Under the pieces are notes generated by a model. That model ran no database searches. It saw only the letters and a list, made by a program, of their open reading frames with translations, and was not told where the DNA came from. Positions 9,976 through 18,048 of a stretch of DNA of 47,758 nt are shown one piece after another. The translations under genes and the position numbers were made by a program. This DNA is from Candidatus Cloacimonadales bacterium. Its GTDB lineage: Bacteria > Cloacimonadota > Cloacimonadia > Cloacimonadales > TCS61. Each line of letters opens with the position of its first letter. Position 1 is the first letter of the stretch. The stretch is taken from contig JAUSOT010000263.1 in the NCBI GenBank assembly GCA_030656075.1, positions 1 through 47,758 on the forward strand, read 5' to 3'.

Positions 9976-10267
9976 ATAATTCCCTGGCAATTGATATTAC
10001 ATCATCTCGAAAATATTTGCTTAATTCTGCCGGCGTTCTCAAATCTACTTTTCTTCCCAAGAATTCACTTAGTTGGATTTCTAATGCAGCCAATTTTAAA
10101 AGGCCAGGAATATGATCAACATCAAATTCTACCAGTAAATCAATATCGCTGTTTGGTTTCAATTCATCACGCAAAGCAGAACCGAATAGAGAAAGTTTTC
10201 TGATATTATTTGTCCGGCAGAATTCATGAAGCCTTTCTTTTCCAATAATAATTTCAACTGAAACCAT
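9965..10267 (-). CDS. MNT-type minimal nucleotidyltransferase (antitoxin of HepT)
   Basis: A 100-residue protein with the minimal nucleotidyltransferase signature G29-S30 then D41-x-D43 (LFGSALRDELKPNSDIDLLV). An AAAGGAG Shine-Dalgarno precedes the ATG. In complete systems the MNT protein adds AMP groups to a tyrosine of HepT to neutralise it. Its partner here is truncated, so the antitoxin may persist as an orphan. The acid at the third catalytic position (VDLR, about 75-78) is present. Confidence 0.85.
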   Translation of the reverse strand: MVSVEIIIGKERLHEFCRTNNIRKLSLFGSALRDELKPNSDIDLLVEFDVDHIPGLLKLAALEIQLSEFLGRKVDLRTPAELSKYFRDDVISIARELYVA

Positions 10268-10446
10268 GCTATCTCCTTTAATAAGTTAATACATAAAAAG
10301 GTAGATTTTGTGTCAAGAATTACAAATCTACTTAATTTTTAAAATGGAACTCAGTAGGAATATTTTTAGCAACGAGCAAAACGAATAATGGGCGTCCATG
10401 AATCAAAACTCGCGGCAATTCATAAAAAATCATATCGTCCTTTCCT
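10268..10446. other. Gene-free stretch upstream of the MNT gene
   Basis: It contains the presumed promoter region of the MNT gene (AT-rich from 10290 to 10345) and short minus-strand open frames without Shine-Dalgarno signals. I see nothing else I can support. Confidence 0.3.
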
Positions 10447-10590
10447 TCATCCATTCTGCCAGCGGCTCTTCCACTTTCTATCCAATAAAATCATGAATTT
10501 CCCACCAAAAGTACGCAGACTTTCGATAAAAAGTTTAAGATGGTTTTTATTTGCTTCCCCGGTGTAGAGTGTGAAAAAACAAATATTCAT
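10447..10590 (-). pseudogene. N-terminal fragment of an unidentified gene
   Basis: A 47-codon frame begins directly after the stop of the Cache lipoprotein gene. The translation begins MNICFFTLYTGEANKNHLKL and continues FIESLRTFGGKF, which looks like the beginning of a larger conserved protein, then degenerates into basic sequence and stops. No clear Shine-Dalgarno. Probably a remnant; low certainty. Confidence 0.35.
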
Positions 10591-11133
10591 TTATTTAGGA
10601 GTGTTTTGTTCCAGAACTTTTTCAACCGGCATATCGTATAATCCGCATCCGACCAAATAGGATACACCGTAATGATCGACTGCTTTCTTGATAAAAGTGG
10701 TTTTTTGATAAAGCTCAGAGAAAGCAGGTTTGTTCCACATATAAAACACCCAGCCTTCTCCTTTCTGAGCAGTTTCAATGAACTCTTTGCCGATCGGTTT
10801 GCCGTTCTCATCTTTCAGTTTGCTCATGTTCTGTTTTTCTTTAGAAGGATCGGGCGGATAAACAAGACGAATACCAGCCATGTTCCAAACAAAAACGTAA
10901 GTATCGTCATGATACCACTTGCTGCCTTCGATGCGGAAATCAGCAAAAGCATCCACGCCTTTCAGTTCGATCTCATTCACGGCATCGTAAACCAACTGCA
11001 CCACATCTTTGGTCTGCCGGTATTCATACACGGATAAATCGGGAACCTGAATTTTGATTTCCGGTTTTTCTTCTTTGGGAGCGCAGGAAAGCAGTAACGC
11101 CATTAATAACAAACAATTAAAATATATTTTCAT
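10591..11133 (-). CDS. Cache-domain lipoprotein (extracytoplasmic sensor-like)
   Basis: The start is set at 11133, where AGAGGAATGAG precedes ATG. The 180-residue product has a lipoprotein signal (MKIYFNCLLLMALLLSCAP, Cys17). The mature part reads like a single Cache domain: LVYDAVNEIELKGVDAFADF, DTYVFVWNMAGIRLVYPPDP, GWVFYMWNKP, then KAVDHYGVSYLVGCGLYD. Cache domains bind small ligands outside the cytoplasm; no signalling domain is attached, so it may be a stand-alone binding lipoprotein. The open frame continues upstream into a nitroreductase fragment, and a read-through fusion would hide the signal peptide. Confidence 0.82.
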   Translation of the reverse strand: MKIYFNCLLLMALLLSCAPKEEKPEIKIQVPDLSVYEYRQTKDVVQLVYDAVNEIELKGVDAFADFRIEGSKWYHDDTYVFVWNMAGIRLVYPPDPSKEKQNMSKLKDENGKPIGKEFIETAQKGEGWVFYMWNKPAFSELYQKTTFIKKAVDHYGVSYLVGCGLYDMPVEKVLEQNTPK

Positions 11134-11259
11134 CTCATTCCTCTCACACTTTTCTTTTTTGAAGGAACGCGGTGACCAACGTTTGAAGAAAAGTTCATCC
11201 ACTTCGTCATCGGGTTCTCGATTTGAAAAGTCGATTTGATAATTGTCTGTATATTTCAT
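11134..11259 (-). pseudogene. Nitroreductase N-terminal fragment (42 codons)
   Basis: A good start (GGGAGAATTT then ATG at 11259) leads into a sequence ending LFFKRWSPRSFKKEK, the characteristic opening of nitroreductase-family flavoproteins (usually 170-220 residues). The rest of the flavoprotein is absent. The frame passes straight into the lipoprotein gene without a stop. It looks like a deletion that fused a nitroreductase 5' end to the region just upstream of the lipoprotein. Confidence 0.6.
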
Positions 11260-11291
11260 AAATTCTCCCGATATTCAAATCTGTAAACGAG

Positions 11292-11311
11292 CCCATGACT
11301 TCAGTCGTGGG
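11292..11311. repeat. Short palindrome CCCATGACT-TC-AGTCGTGGG
   Basis: A 9-bp stem (one G-T wobble) with a 2-nt loop, 14 bases beyond the nadD 3' end and followed by a G-run. It resembles the CCGACT-TT-AGTCGG hairpin at 17734-17747 (shared ACT-TY-AGTCG core), suggesting a family of small REP-like palindromes. Confidence 0.55.
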
Positions 11312-11324
11312 GGGAAATGATTCG

Positions 11325-11900
11325 TTACCGATACAAGTCCTTTATTTCCTGCTCGATACTTTCCGGCACCAATCCCTTGATGCTTTCCTTGTTTTTCACT
11401 TTCTTCCTGATCTCGGTCGAAGAAATGTCATGCGGCTTCATGTCGATGAAAATGAAATATTCCAGGTAATCCAGATGCTGCCATTTATCACGGTCGGTAT
11501 CGGGGCGCCGGGCTACCACAAACTGCACATTCTGCAGCAGCCATTCCCATTCGTGCCAGTTGGGAAGTTCGGCAATTATGTCGTCTCCGGTGATGAAAAA
11601 GAAATCATTTTCGGGAGAGATATCTTTTAATCGTTTGATGAGTTCGGAAGAATAACTGAAGCCTTCCTGCTCCATATCCAGGCGGGAAACTTCGAAATTC
11701 GGATAATTCTGCAGAGCTTTCTCGACCAGTTCAAATCTTTTTTCGGCAGGAAGAACATTCTTCTCTTTCTTCAAAGGATGATTCCCGGAAGGCAGGAAAA
11801 GAACTTTATCCAGTTCCAATGCTTTCGCGGCAGTTTCTGCCAGGGCGAGATGCCCGTTGTGCAGCGGATCGAAAGATCCGCCCAAAAGTCCAATTTTCAA
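11325..11900 (-). CDS. nadD: Nicotinate-nucleotide adenylyltransferase
   Basis: Makes deamido-NAD from nicotinate mononucleotide and ATP. A 191-residue protein with the nucleotidyltransferase loop GGSFDPLHNGHLALAE (7-22), FLPSGNHPLKKE, FFFITGDDIIAELPNWHEWE, VVARRP and the ISSTEIRKK signature. Translation must begin at TTG (11898-11900), since the family N-terminus starts right there. It lies 5 bases after the bamD-like gene, at the end of the 14.6-11.3 kb cluster. Confidence 0.95.
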   Translation of the reverse strand: MKIGLLGGSFDPLHNGHLALAETAAKALELDKVLFLPSGNHPLKKEKNVLPAEKRFELVEKALQNYPNFEVSRLDMEQEGFSYSSELIKRLKDISPENDFFFITGDDIIAELPNWHEWEWLLQNVQFVVARRPDTDRDKWQHLDYLEYFIFIDMKPHDISSTEIRKKVKNKESIKGLVPESIEQEIKDLYR

Positions 11901-11905
11901 GCTGG

Positions 11906-12643
11906 TTATTTAAATTTCTTTTTGATCAGTTTATTGATCTTAATGGTTTCTTTGCTGTCGGGATAGCGCACATTCAGTTTTTCTGTGATATTTTCGGAAT
12001 TGTTTTTATCCATGCGGACGATGTACATTCTGGCTTCATAATAAAGCGACATTTTATCGACATCGTTCAAATTTTCCAGTTCGATGATCTCATTAAAATA
12101 CATAAAAGCGGCAGGATAATCATGCATTTTGAAATAAGCATAACCATTGTAATATTTCTTTTTGATCAATTTCTTATGGCATTTTTGCAGATAATCGATC
12201 GCTTCCTGTTTACGTTCATCAAAGGGGAATTTTTCCAGGAAAGTTTCAAAGGCATGAATGGCGCTGCGCGTGTCTTCCTGGGTATAATGCGGACTCAGAG
12301 AATCTTCCCAATAACAGATTCCCACCTGGAAATAGGCGCGGTTGATGTTTTTTGCATCACGGAAAAGACGGATCAATTCTTCATACTCAAACCTGGCTTC
12401 GGTAAATTTATTTTGGAAAAAATAACAGTCTGCCAGCTTCAATTGAGCTTCGGAAGTGTAGGTGGAATTCCGTTCAAAAGCCACATCGGTGTAATAGGGA
12501 ATTGCTTTGTGATATTTCTTTTTAGCGAAGAATTCCTCGGCAATTTCCATTTTTTTAGCCACCGGCATTTGTTTATTGATCTTATTGCTGCTGCAGGCTC
12601 CCAGCACGATTGCGATCAAAACAACGATTAATATTTTTTTCAC
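11906..12643 (-). CDS. bamD: BamD-like outer-membrane assembly lipoprotein (TPR)
   Basis: A 245-residue protein starting at GTG with GAGG upstream. Signal peptide with lipobox: MKKILIVVLIAIVLGACSS (Cys17). Tandem TPR-type helices follow (AEEFFAKKKYHKAIPYYTDV, EAQLKLADCYFFQNKFTEAR, FLEKFPFDERKQEAIDYLQK). Length, lipid anchor and TPR layout match BamD, the periplasmic lipoprotein of the beta-barrel assembly machine. The last helices (KYYNGYAYFKMHDYPAAFMY) also match the BamD pattern. Confidence 0.85.
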   Translation of the reverse strand: MKKILIVVLIAIVLGACSSNKINKQMPVAKKMEIAEEFFAKKKYHKAIPYYTDVAFERNSTYTSEAQLKLADCYFFQNKFTEARFEYEELIRLFRDAKNINRAYFQVGICYWEDSLSPHYTQEDTRSAIHAFETFLEKFPFDERKQEAIDYLQKCHKKLIKKKYYNGYAYFKMHDYPAAFMYFNEIIELENLNDVDKMSLYYEARMYIVRMDKNNSENITEKLNVRYPDSKETIKINKLIKKKFK

Positions 12644-12654
12644 AATAACCTCAT

Positions 12655-14070
12655 TTATACTTTTTCAAAGAAAGCTTTATAGGCTTTGTAGCAGGAATAA
12701 ATATCGGCTTTGCTGGTAAGTTCATAAAGCGCATGCATTCCCAATACTCCCGGTCCGCAATCGATTACTTCAGCGCCATATTCTGCCATGAATTTGGCGA
12801 TCGTACCGCCGCCGCCTTCATCAACTTTACCCAGCGCACCGATCTGCCAGTTCACTTTTTCCTGGTTAAAGATACGGATGATCTTGGAATTGAATTCCGC
12901 GTTGGCATCATTCGATCCGCTTTTTCCACCGCTACCGGTATATTTGGTCACACTCACGCCGAAACCGATATGAACGGCATTTTCTGCTTCATGCACATTT
13001 GGGAAATTCGGATTGATCCCGGCATTTACATCTGCTGAAATGATCTGGCTTTTCAGAAGTGTTCTACGCAGAGTTGTGCTGTCGCCATTCTCGCCATTAT
13101 ACCGCAGCAGATCAGAAATGAAATCCAGAATAAAGATGGATTTGGCGCCGGTATTGCCGTCGCTGCCGATCTCTTCTTTATCTGCCAGATAAACGATAGC
13201 AGTTTTTTCCAGATTTTTGTTTGCATCGAAAATTGCTTCCGACGAAGTGTAGGCGCAGATGCGGTCATCCTGACCATAACCCAGCACCAGACTTTTATCC
13301 AATCCGGCATCACGGGCTTTTCCGGCTGGGACCAGTTCCAGTTCGGCACTCAGGAAGTTTTCTTCGATAATGCCGTATTTTTCATGCAGAAGATTCAGTG
13401 CATTCAGTTTGACTGCTTCTTTGGTTTTTTTGTCGTTCGAGAAGGGGATGGAATTGAAAACTAGGTTCATCTTGCCGGCATCGACAGCTTCGCCGATCTT
13501 CTTGGTGTATTGTTCTTTTCTGGCCAGATGCGGTAGCAAGTCGGGCATTACAAAAACAGGATCGTTATCGTCTTCGCCGATGTTGACTTTTACTATTTCA
13601 CCATCATTTTTCACTATCACACCGTGCAGAGCCAGAGGAGTGGACATCCATTGATATTTCTTCACACCGCCGTAATAATGCGTTCTCATCATACCGAGTT
13701 TGGTGGGACCATCTTCATAAAGAGGATTTTGTTTCAGGTCAACACGAGGGGCATCAACGTGGGAAACGATCAAGTTCACACCTTCGCTGATCGGCTTTTT
13801 GCCAATGATTGCGATGGCAGCATTTTTGGCTCTGGCGATGCGAAAGATTTTCTTACTTTTTATACTGCCGTCAATTTCGGCGAATCCTTTTTTGCCGAGA
13901 AGTTCAGCATAAAAATCTATTGTCTCGCGCTCGGTTTTGCAGCTATCCAGAAAGTTCTTATAATTTTTGGCAAAATCAAAGGCAGATTTTTGTTCTTTTT
14001 TGGAAGCTTCTTTCCAGAAACATTTTCGTTCGTAAGACAGCCTCTTGCTCAGTTCTTCAGCTTTGCTCAT
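12655..14070 (-). CDS. M18-family aminopeptidase
   Basis: A 471-residue cytoplasmic metallo-aminopeptidase. ATG 14070 is preferred over the in-frame TTG one codon earlier because AAGGAG sits about 6 bases upstream. Metal and catalytic motifs of M18 are visible: SHVDAPRVDLKQNPLYED, GYGQDDRICAY, YLADKEEIGSDGNTGAKS, AVHIGFGV and the C-terminal GPGVLGMHALYELTSKAD. M18 enzymes form large tetrahedral complexes that trim acidic N-termini. The length fits the bacterial branch. Confidence 0.93.
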   Translation of the reverse strand: MSKAEELSKRLSYERKCFWKEASKKEQKSAFDFAKNYKNFLDSCKTERETIDFYAELLGKKGFAEIDGSIKSKKIFRIARAKNAAIAIIGKKPISEGVNLIVSHVDAPRVDLKQNPLYEDGPTKLGMMRTHYYGGVKKYQWMSTPLALHGVIVKNDGEIVKVNIGEDDNDPVFVMPDLLPHLARKEQYTKKIGEAVDAGKMNLVFNSIPFSNDKKTKEAVKLNALNLLHEKYGIIEENFLSAELELVPAGKARDAGLDKSLVLGYGQDDRICAYTSSEAIFDANKNLEKTAIVYLADKEEIGSDGNTGAKSIFILDFISDLLRYNGENGDSTTLRRTLLKSQIISADVNAGINPNFPNVHEAENAVHIGFGVSVTKYTGSGGKSGSNDANAEFNSKIIRIFNQEKVNWQIGALGKVDEGGGGTIAKFMAEYGAEVIDCGPGVLGMHALYELTSKADIYSCYKAYKAFFEKV

Positions 14071-14112
14071 CAAATACTCCTTATTTTATATATTGTCTTC
14101 AATCATGTTAGG

Positions 14113-14583
14113 TTACTTTATATCTAATATTTCAAATTCTCTGTCACCGATGGGAGCTTGCACCACAAAACGCTGACCAATTTTTTTGCCGATCATGGGT
14201 TTACCGATGGGTGAAGCGATGGATTTTCTTTCGTATTCTGCATCGTTTTCAAAAATTTCGTCGATCCCAACCAGTTGAAATTTGTAAATTTGTTCCGTGG
14301 AGATTTCCTTCACGGTTACTTTTGCACCGAAGCGAACTGCATTTTTGGGAAGAGTGTCAGGATCAATTACCTGCAATTTATCGATTCGATTCTTGATTTT
14401 GTTGTATTCATTTTCCAGGTAACGCTGTCTTTCTCGTGCTGCGTGATATTCCGCATTTTCGCTGAGATCACCCATTTCTCGTGCCGTCACAACTTGTTTG
14501 ATGACAGCCGGACGTTCCTGTATGAGTTCGGTCATCCGCTTTCTAAGCCGTTGTATTCCTTCTTTTGTAATGTAATTTGCCAT
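14113..14583 (-). CDS. greA: Transcription elongation factor GreA
   Basis: A 156-residue protein. The N-terminal coiled coil contains TKEGIQRLRKRMTELIQERP and the acidic tip DLSENAEYHAARERQ, which enters the RNA polymerase secondary channel to trigger cleavage of backtracked RNA. The C-terminal FKBP-like domain has SPIGKPMIGKKIGQ. An AAGGAA site lies 14 bases before the ATG. It is 43 bases upstream of the M18 gene and likely in the same transcript. Confidence 0.96.
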   Translation of the reverse strand: MANYITKEGIQRLRKRMTELIQERPAVIKQVVTAREMGDLSENAEYHAARERQRYLENEYNKIKNRIDKLQVIDPDTLPKNAVRFGAKVTVKEISTEQIYKFQLVGIDEIFENDAEYERKSIASPIGKPMIGKKIGQRFVVQAPIGDREFEILDIK

Positions 14584-14608
14584 AAAATCTATTGAATTCC
14601 TTTCCGTG

Positions 14609-15415
14609 TTAATTTTTTTTCTTCAGGAGCTTCTGCCCGTGGATACCGATTTTCTTCATATTAATATTTCCACTCATAGCCCAATGATCGCAGGTGTTTT
14701 TTAGAGTTTCATTGTAGCAGCAAATAGCATTGCACAGGATTTCGGCAAAAATCGGATTGCGGGTAGATTTGTAATTTTCATAAACAGAAAAATAGAATTT
14801 GGGATCAATTTTATAGATTGCTTTCAAAAAATTTGTACTCACCCTGATCATGTTATGCGTAGCATATAACCAGGAAATTTCCAATTTGCTGAAGATTGGT
14901 TTGATGAGAGTTGGATCATAAGTGATCAGTTTCACCAGCATTTTCTGCAGGCTGAGCGAAAGGAGATCATTATCTTTTTTGATCCAGTTTGCCAGCAGAT
15001 CGATGTAATCATGGGGTTTTTTCTTCAGCAGGGGAAAAATGGTCTTATCAATCACCAGATTGCATGATTTCTGATCTTTTGTGCTTACCAGAAATTTTTC
15101 GATATAAGGAATGAAAAGCTCCGGTTTACTTTTGATAGCACGCGCCATGATGTAGGCAAAGATCATCCTGCCATTGTCGCCTTTTTCATGGATCAGATAA
15201 TCGTAAAAAGCTAAGAATTTATCGTATTTACGATTTAATTTTGAACCAAATGTTTTTCCCACCAGCGTGATCACGGCATGGGGAATGTTGTTGTCTATTC
15301 TTTGGGGATAAGCATTGTAAATGATATCTATATCATAGTCACCGGCGGGAAGCTTCCGTTCGATGAAATCTTTTGTATCTTTGACCAATCTTTCTTTCCA
15401 GTCTAATGAAATCAT
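14609..15415 (-). CDS. HEAT/ARM-repeat-like protein, AlkD-like layout
   Basis: A 268-residue all-helical protein with a strong AAGGAG Shine-Dalgarno. Repeated helix pairs (FLAFYDYLIHEKGDNGRMIF, LFIPYIEKFLV, DYIDLLANWIKKD, LVKLITYDPTLIKPIFSKLE) suggest a HEAT-type solenoid. The length and pattern resemble DNA-alkylation-repair AlkD relatives, but I cannot see the specific base-binding aromatic and aspartate set, so function is open. It is the first gene of the greA-M18-bamD-nadD cluster. Confidence 0.7.
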   Translation of the reverse strand: MISLDWKERLVKDTKDFIERKLPAGDYDIDIIYNAYPQRIDNNIPHAVITLVGKTFGSKLNRKYDKFLAFYDYLIHEKGDNGRMIFAYIMARAIKSKPELFIPYIEKFLVSTKDQKSCNLVIDKTIFPLLKKKPHDYIDLLANWIKKDNDLLSLSLQKMLVKLITYDPTLIKPIFSKLEISWLYATHNMIRVSTNFLKAIYKIDPKFYFSVYENYKSTRNPIFAEILCNAICCYNETLKNTCDHWAMSGNINMKKIGIHGQKLLKKKN

Positions 15416-15913
15416 AATCTGTCTCCTTTCAAGTCACCAGCTTGTCCATTCCGCTATTCGGTTTTCCGGGGAATGTTCCGGGCATTCCTCAAACTATTCC
15501 AATCGAAAGACCTTAATTTCTTTCTCGAAAACAAAGAATCAATGTTTTCGAGATTACGGACAAATCACAGAAATCCATATTCTCAAAGGAATTCACCAAA
15601 ACCCCAGATTGGTGTATCCTTATATAAAATAATTTGATATAAAATTCTTAGAGTATAGTTTACTGTCAAGCTGAAATGACGACTTATCCTGAAATAGAAA
15701 GAAAGCAGCAGTGGAGCAAACAAATGAGGTAATTCATCCATTTTGGGTAAATATTGTTGCCGGGTTGATTTTATCTGGTGCAATCCATGAGCTCTAAAAA
15801 ACAGAAATCCTGCCTGGTTGGATGGCTTCAAGCAAACTTCTTCAATTTTTTTTGTTTGACACCAGATACTCTAAAAAAATGAATAAACAGGAATTAAAAA
15901 AACGGAGGATATA
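15416..15913. other. Long divergent intergenic region with a hairpin
   Basis: A 498-base divergent region between the HEAT-like gene (minus) and the acyl-CoA dehydrogenase (plus). CTCGAAAAC (15524-15532) and GTTTTCGAG (15544-15552) form a perfect 9-bp stem with an 11-nt loop. A TTGACA at 15856-15861 may be a -35 element for the dehydrogenase, but I see no good -10 at the expected spacing. No coding sequence is supported. Confidence 0.45.
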
Positions 15914-17056
15914 ATGATTGATTTTTCATTGAGCACTAAACAACTGGAGATACAGGAAAAATACCGTGATTTCGCTGATAGATTCATTCGACCCAACCGG
16001 ATGAAATACGATGAATCCTGCGAATTTCCGTGGGATATTGTGAAACAAGCCTACAAAGAAAAGCTTATGAACGGACCAGTTCCGGTGCAGTGGGGTGGAA
16101 ATGGCTATAAAATTTTTGAAGGTACTTTAGCTTCGGAAGAACTCGGTGCTGCTTGTGTGGGGATAGGAATTTGCATCGATGCCAACACTTTGGCACTCAC
16201 TCCTCTGTTGCTCAGCGGAACGGAAGAACAGCAGAAAAAATTCTTCGGACTCATCAAAGAAAAACAGGCTGTAGCTGCTTATTGCCTCACCGAACCGAAT
16301 GCCGGTTCCGATGTGGCAGGAATCAAATCTACTGCTATTCTGCATGGCGATAAATACATTTTGAATGGACACAAAAGATTCATAACCAATGGTGAAGTTG
16401 CTGCTTTTCATACCGTTTTCGCTCTCACAAATCCGGAAAAAGGCGCCAGAAGCCTCACACCGTTCATCGTTCCTGCCGATCTACCGGGAGTGGAAATCGT
16501 GAGTAAATTGAAAAAGATGGGACAGAATGCTTCCGTTCAAAACGAGATAAAATACCATGATGTCGAAGTTCCTGTAGAAAACATGCTTGGCAGTGAAGGA
16601 CGCGGATTCCTGGTTGCGATGAGAACTTTCGACAGAACCAGAACCGGCGTTGCCGCACTCAGTTTGGGAGCCGCCAGAGAAGCCTATGAAATTTCCCGCG
16701 ATTGGGCTAAAGACCGAATCCAATTCGGCAAACCGATCGCTGCCAACCAGGCTGTTGCTTTTATGCTGGCTGATATGGCTACGGAAATTGAAGCTGCCAG
16801 AATGCTGACCTGGAGAGCTGCCTGGGCGTATGATAATGAACAGAAAGATCTTTCGATCTTGTCTGCCATGTCCAAATTATATGCTTCTGATGTTGCCATG
16901 AAAGTCGCTACAAATGCTGTGCAGGTGATGGCTGGAGACGGATATTCCAAAGATTATCCGGTAGAAAAAATCATGAGAGACGTAAAACTCTGCCAGATCT
17001 ATGAAGGTACGAACCAGGTGCAAAGAGTTGTGATTTCAAAAGGAATTTTGAAATAA
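15914..17056 (+). CDS. Acyl-CoA dehydrogenase
   Basis: An FAD enzyme that makes the alpha-beta double bond of acyl-CoA, passing electrons to ETF. A 380-residue protein with GGAGGATAT before the ATG. Signatures: AYCLTEPNAGSDVAGIKSTA (FAD-binding), GHKRFITNG, FDRTRTGVAALSLGAAREAY, RIQFGKPIAANQAVAFMLAD, and IYEGTNQVQR, whose Glu is the catalytic base in the short/medium-chain type. All key residues look intact. No ETF or other beta-oxidation genes are adjacent, so the substrate is uncertain. Confidence 0.95.
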   Translation: MIDFSLSTKQLEIQEKYRDFADRFIRPNRMKYDESCEFPWDIVKQAYKEKLMNGPVPVQWGGNGYKIFEGTLASEELGAACVGIGICIDANTLALTPLLLSGTEEQQKKFFGLIKEKQAVAAYCLTEPNAGSDVAGIKSTAILHGDKYILNGHKRFITNGEVAAFHTVFALTNPEKGARSLTPFIVPADLPGVEIVSKLKKMGQNASVQNEIKYHDVEVPVENMLGSEGRGFLVAMRTFDRTRTGVAALSLGAAREAYEISRDWAKDRIQFGKPIAANQAVAFMLADMATEIEAARMLTWRAAWAYDNEQKDLSILSAMSKLYASDVAMKVATNAVQVMAGDGYSKDYPVEKIMRDVKLCQIYEGTNQVQRVVISKGILK

Positions 17057-17125
17057 AAAATAATTAAAACATATTATGGCGTTACGAAGACGAACTTCGT
17101 AACGAGTAAATTAATTGTTATTCTT

Positions 17126-17203
17126 GTTCCCAAGTTTGTCTTGGGAACACTGAAATATCCAACCCGGGTCAAGTTTTTGTGAACTCAATTCGGGTTTTTT
17201 AAT
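17126..17203 (+). terminator. Palindrome plus T-run hairpin after the acyl-CoA dehydrogenase
   Basis: GTTCCCAAG-TTTGT-CTTGGGAAC (17126-17148) is a perfect 9-bp stem of the same GTTCCCAA/TTGGGAAC type that surrounds the RAYT near 33 kb. Then AACCCG (17161-17166) pairs with CGGGTT (17191-17196) ahead of a T6 run, a plausible intrinsic terminator. The 17200-17400 stretch contains further short imperfect repeats (CAAGGTTGG twice) and no gene. Confidence 0.55.
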
Positions 17204-17400
17204 AAGGCGGGGTTTCATTTTTTCGACCTCATCCCAACCTTCTCCTATCGAGGAGAAGGAGAAGACCTTGCCATCGCTTCTTTCAAGGCAGCGTTCATTT
17301 AGTAATGCCAAGGTTGGAAAATGAAGAGAAATGAAAGAAACCTTGGCAGGATTAAGCAAGAAGTTCAGTTGAAAGAAATCCTGACAAGGTTGGTTAGCCT

Positions 17401-17673
17401 TTATCCTACCAAAAATTTCTTCGCATTTTTGGGAATATCACCGGTGGAGAGGATTTTGCGCAGAGATTCATAATATTCCACATATTTCTCATCGTCGGGT
17501 TCTGCAGCATCTTGTGTTTGTTTTTTATTTTTCAGGATGTCGAAACTGTTCACGAAATTCTGCAGCACGCGGCTCACCAACTCCGATGTTTTCATTTCGT
17601 TGATTTTAGCCAGGTTGTTGATTTTAGTGATTATTTCTTCGTCCAGGTTCACTGTAAATGGTCTTTGACCCAT
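17401..17673 (-). CDS. Ribbon-helix-helix (CopG-like) DNA-binding protein
   Basis: The start is set at 17673: GGCAAAGGAG precedes this ATG, whereas the longer frame has no signal. A 90-residue protein; the N-terminus PFTVNLDEEIITKINNLAKI, then MKTSELVSRVLQNFV, is a typical RHH strand plus two helices. The C-terminal half is charged and unassigned. Such proteins act as small repressors or antitoxins, but no toxin-like partner is adjacent. Confidence 0.75.
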   Translation of the reverse strand: MGQRPFTVNLDEEIITKINNLAKINEMKTSELVSRVLQNFVNSFDILKNKKQTQDAAEPDDEKYVEYYESLRKILSTGDIPKNAKKFLVG

Positions 17674-18048
17674 AAAAACTCCTTTGCCACAGAGATACGA
17701 AGTGCACAAAGAAAATCTTCTCTTTAGATGAGTCCGACTTTAGTCGGGAGGTATGCTCTTTGTTTACTCTTCAATCCCTATTCTATTATTTTTTCCTTCA
17801 TCATTTTACAAATTTGATTTCCTTTTGGAAGCTTTTGAGTGTCAAGATTAAAAAGATCTTTCCGAATCTTAGCAATAAAAATTCCCAAATAATAAGCTTC
17901 GCAAAGTTAGATCATTGATAGTCAGATACTCAGACATTAATCAACAAAAAAGTTCGTCTTTGTTAGTTTTAGTTCGGTGCTAATTTTTCCAATAAAAAAC
18001 ACCTGCCCGGAAATCGAGCAGGTGTTCAAGATATTGTTTTATTTGGCT
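17674..18048. other. Intergenic region with a palindrome and gene debris-like AT tracts
   Basis: It includes GCCACAGAGATACGAAGTGC (17688-17707), which resembles the common CACAGAG repeat class, and a perfect hairpin CCGACT-TT-AGTCGG (17734-17747). The rest is AT-rich. The minus-strand terminator at its right end is listed separately. No gene seen. Confidence 0.4.
17988..18026 (-). terminator. Intrinsic terminator of the PorV-like gene
   Basis: On the minus strand AACACCTGC pairs with GCAGGTGTT (arms at 17998-18006 and 18018-18026), a perfect 9-bp stem with an 11-nt loop, followed by TTTTTTATTGG. It lies 22 bases past the stop codon of the gene at 18049-18945. Confidence 0.85.

Noticed and set aside
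9965-10267. A functional MNT/HepT toxin-antitoxin system
   Set aside because: The HepT frame ends after 45 residues, before the catalytic motif, so only the antitoxin looks intact.
10591-11259. A single 222-residue protein
   Set aside because: Its first 42 codons are a nitroreductase N-terminus, and a better start with AGAGGAAT and a lipoprotein signal lies at 11133.
15856-15890. Sigma-70 promoter before the acyl-CoA dehydrogenase
   Set aside because: TTGACA is present but no convincing TATAAT lies 16-18 bases downstream.
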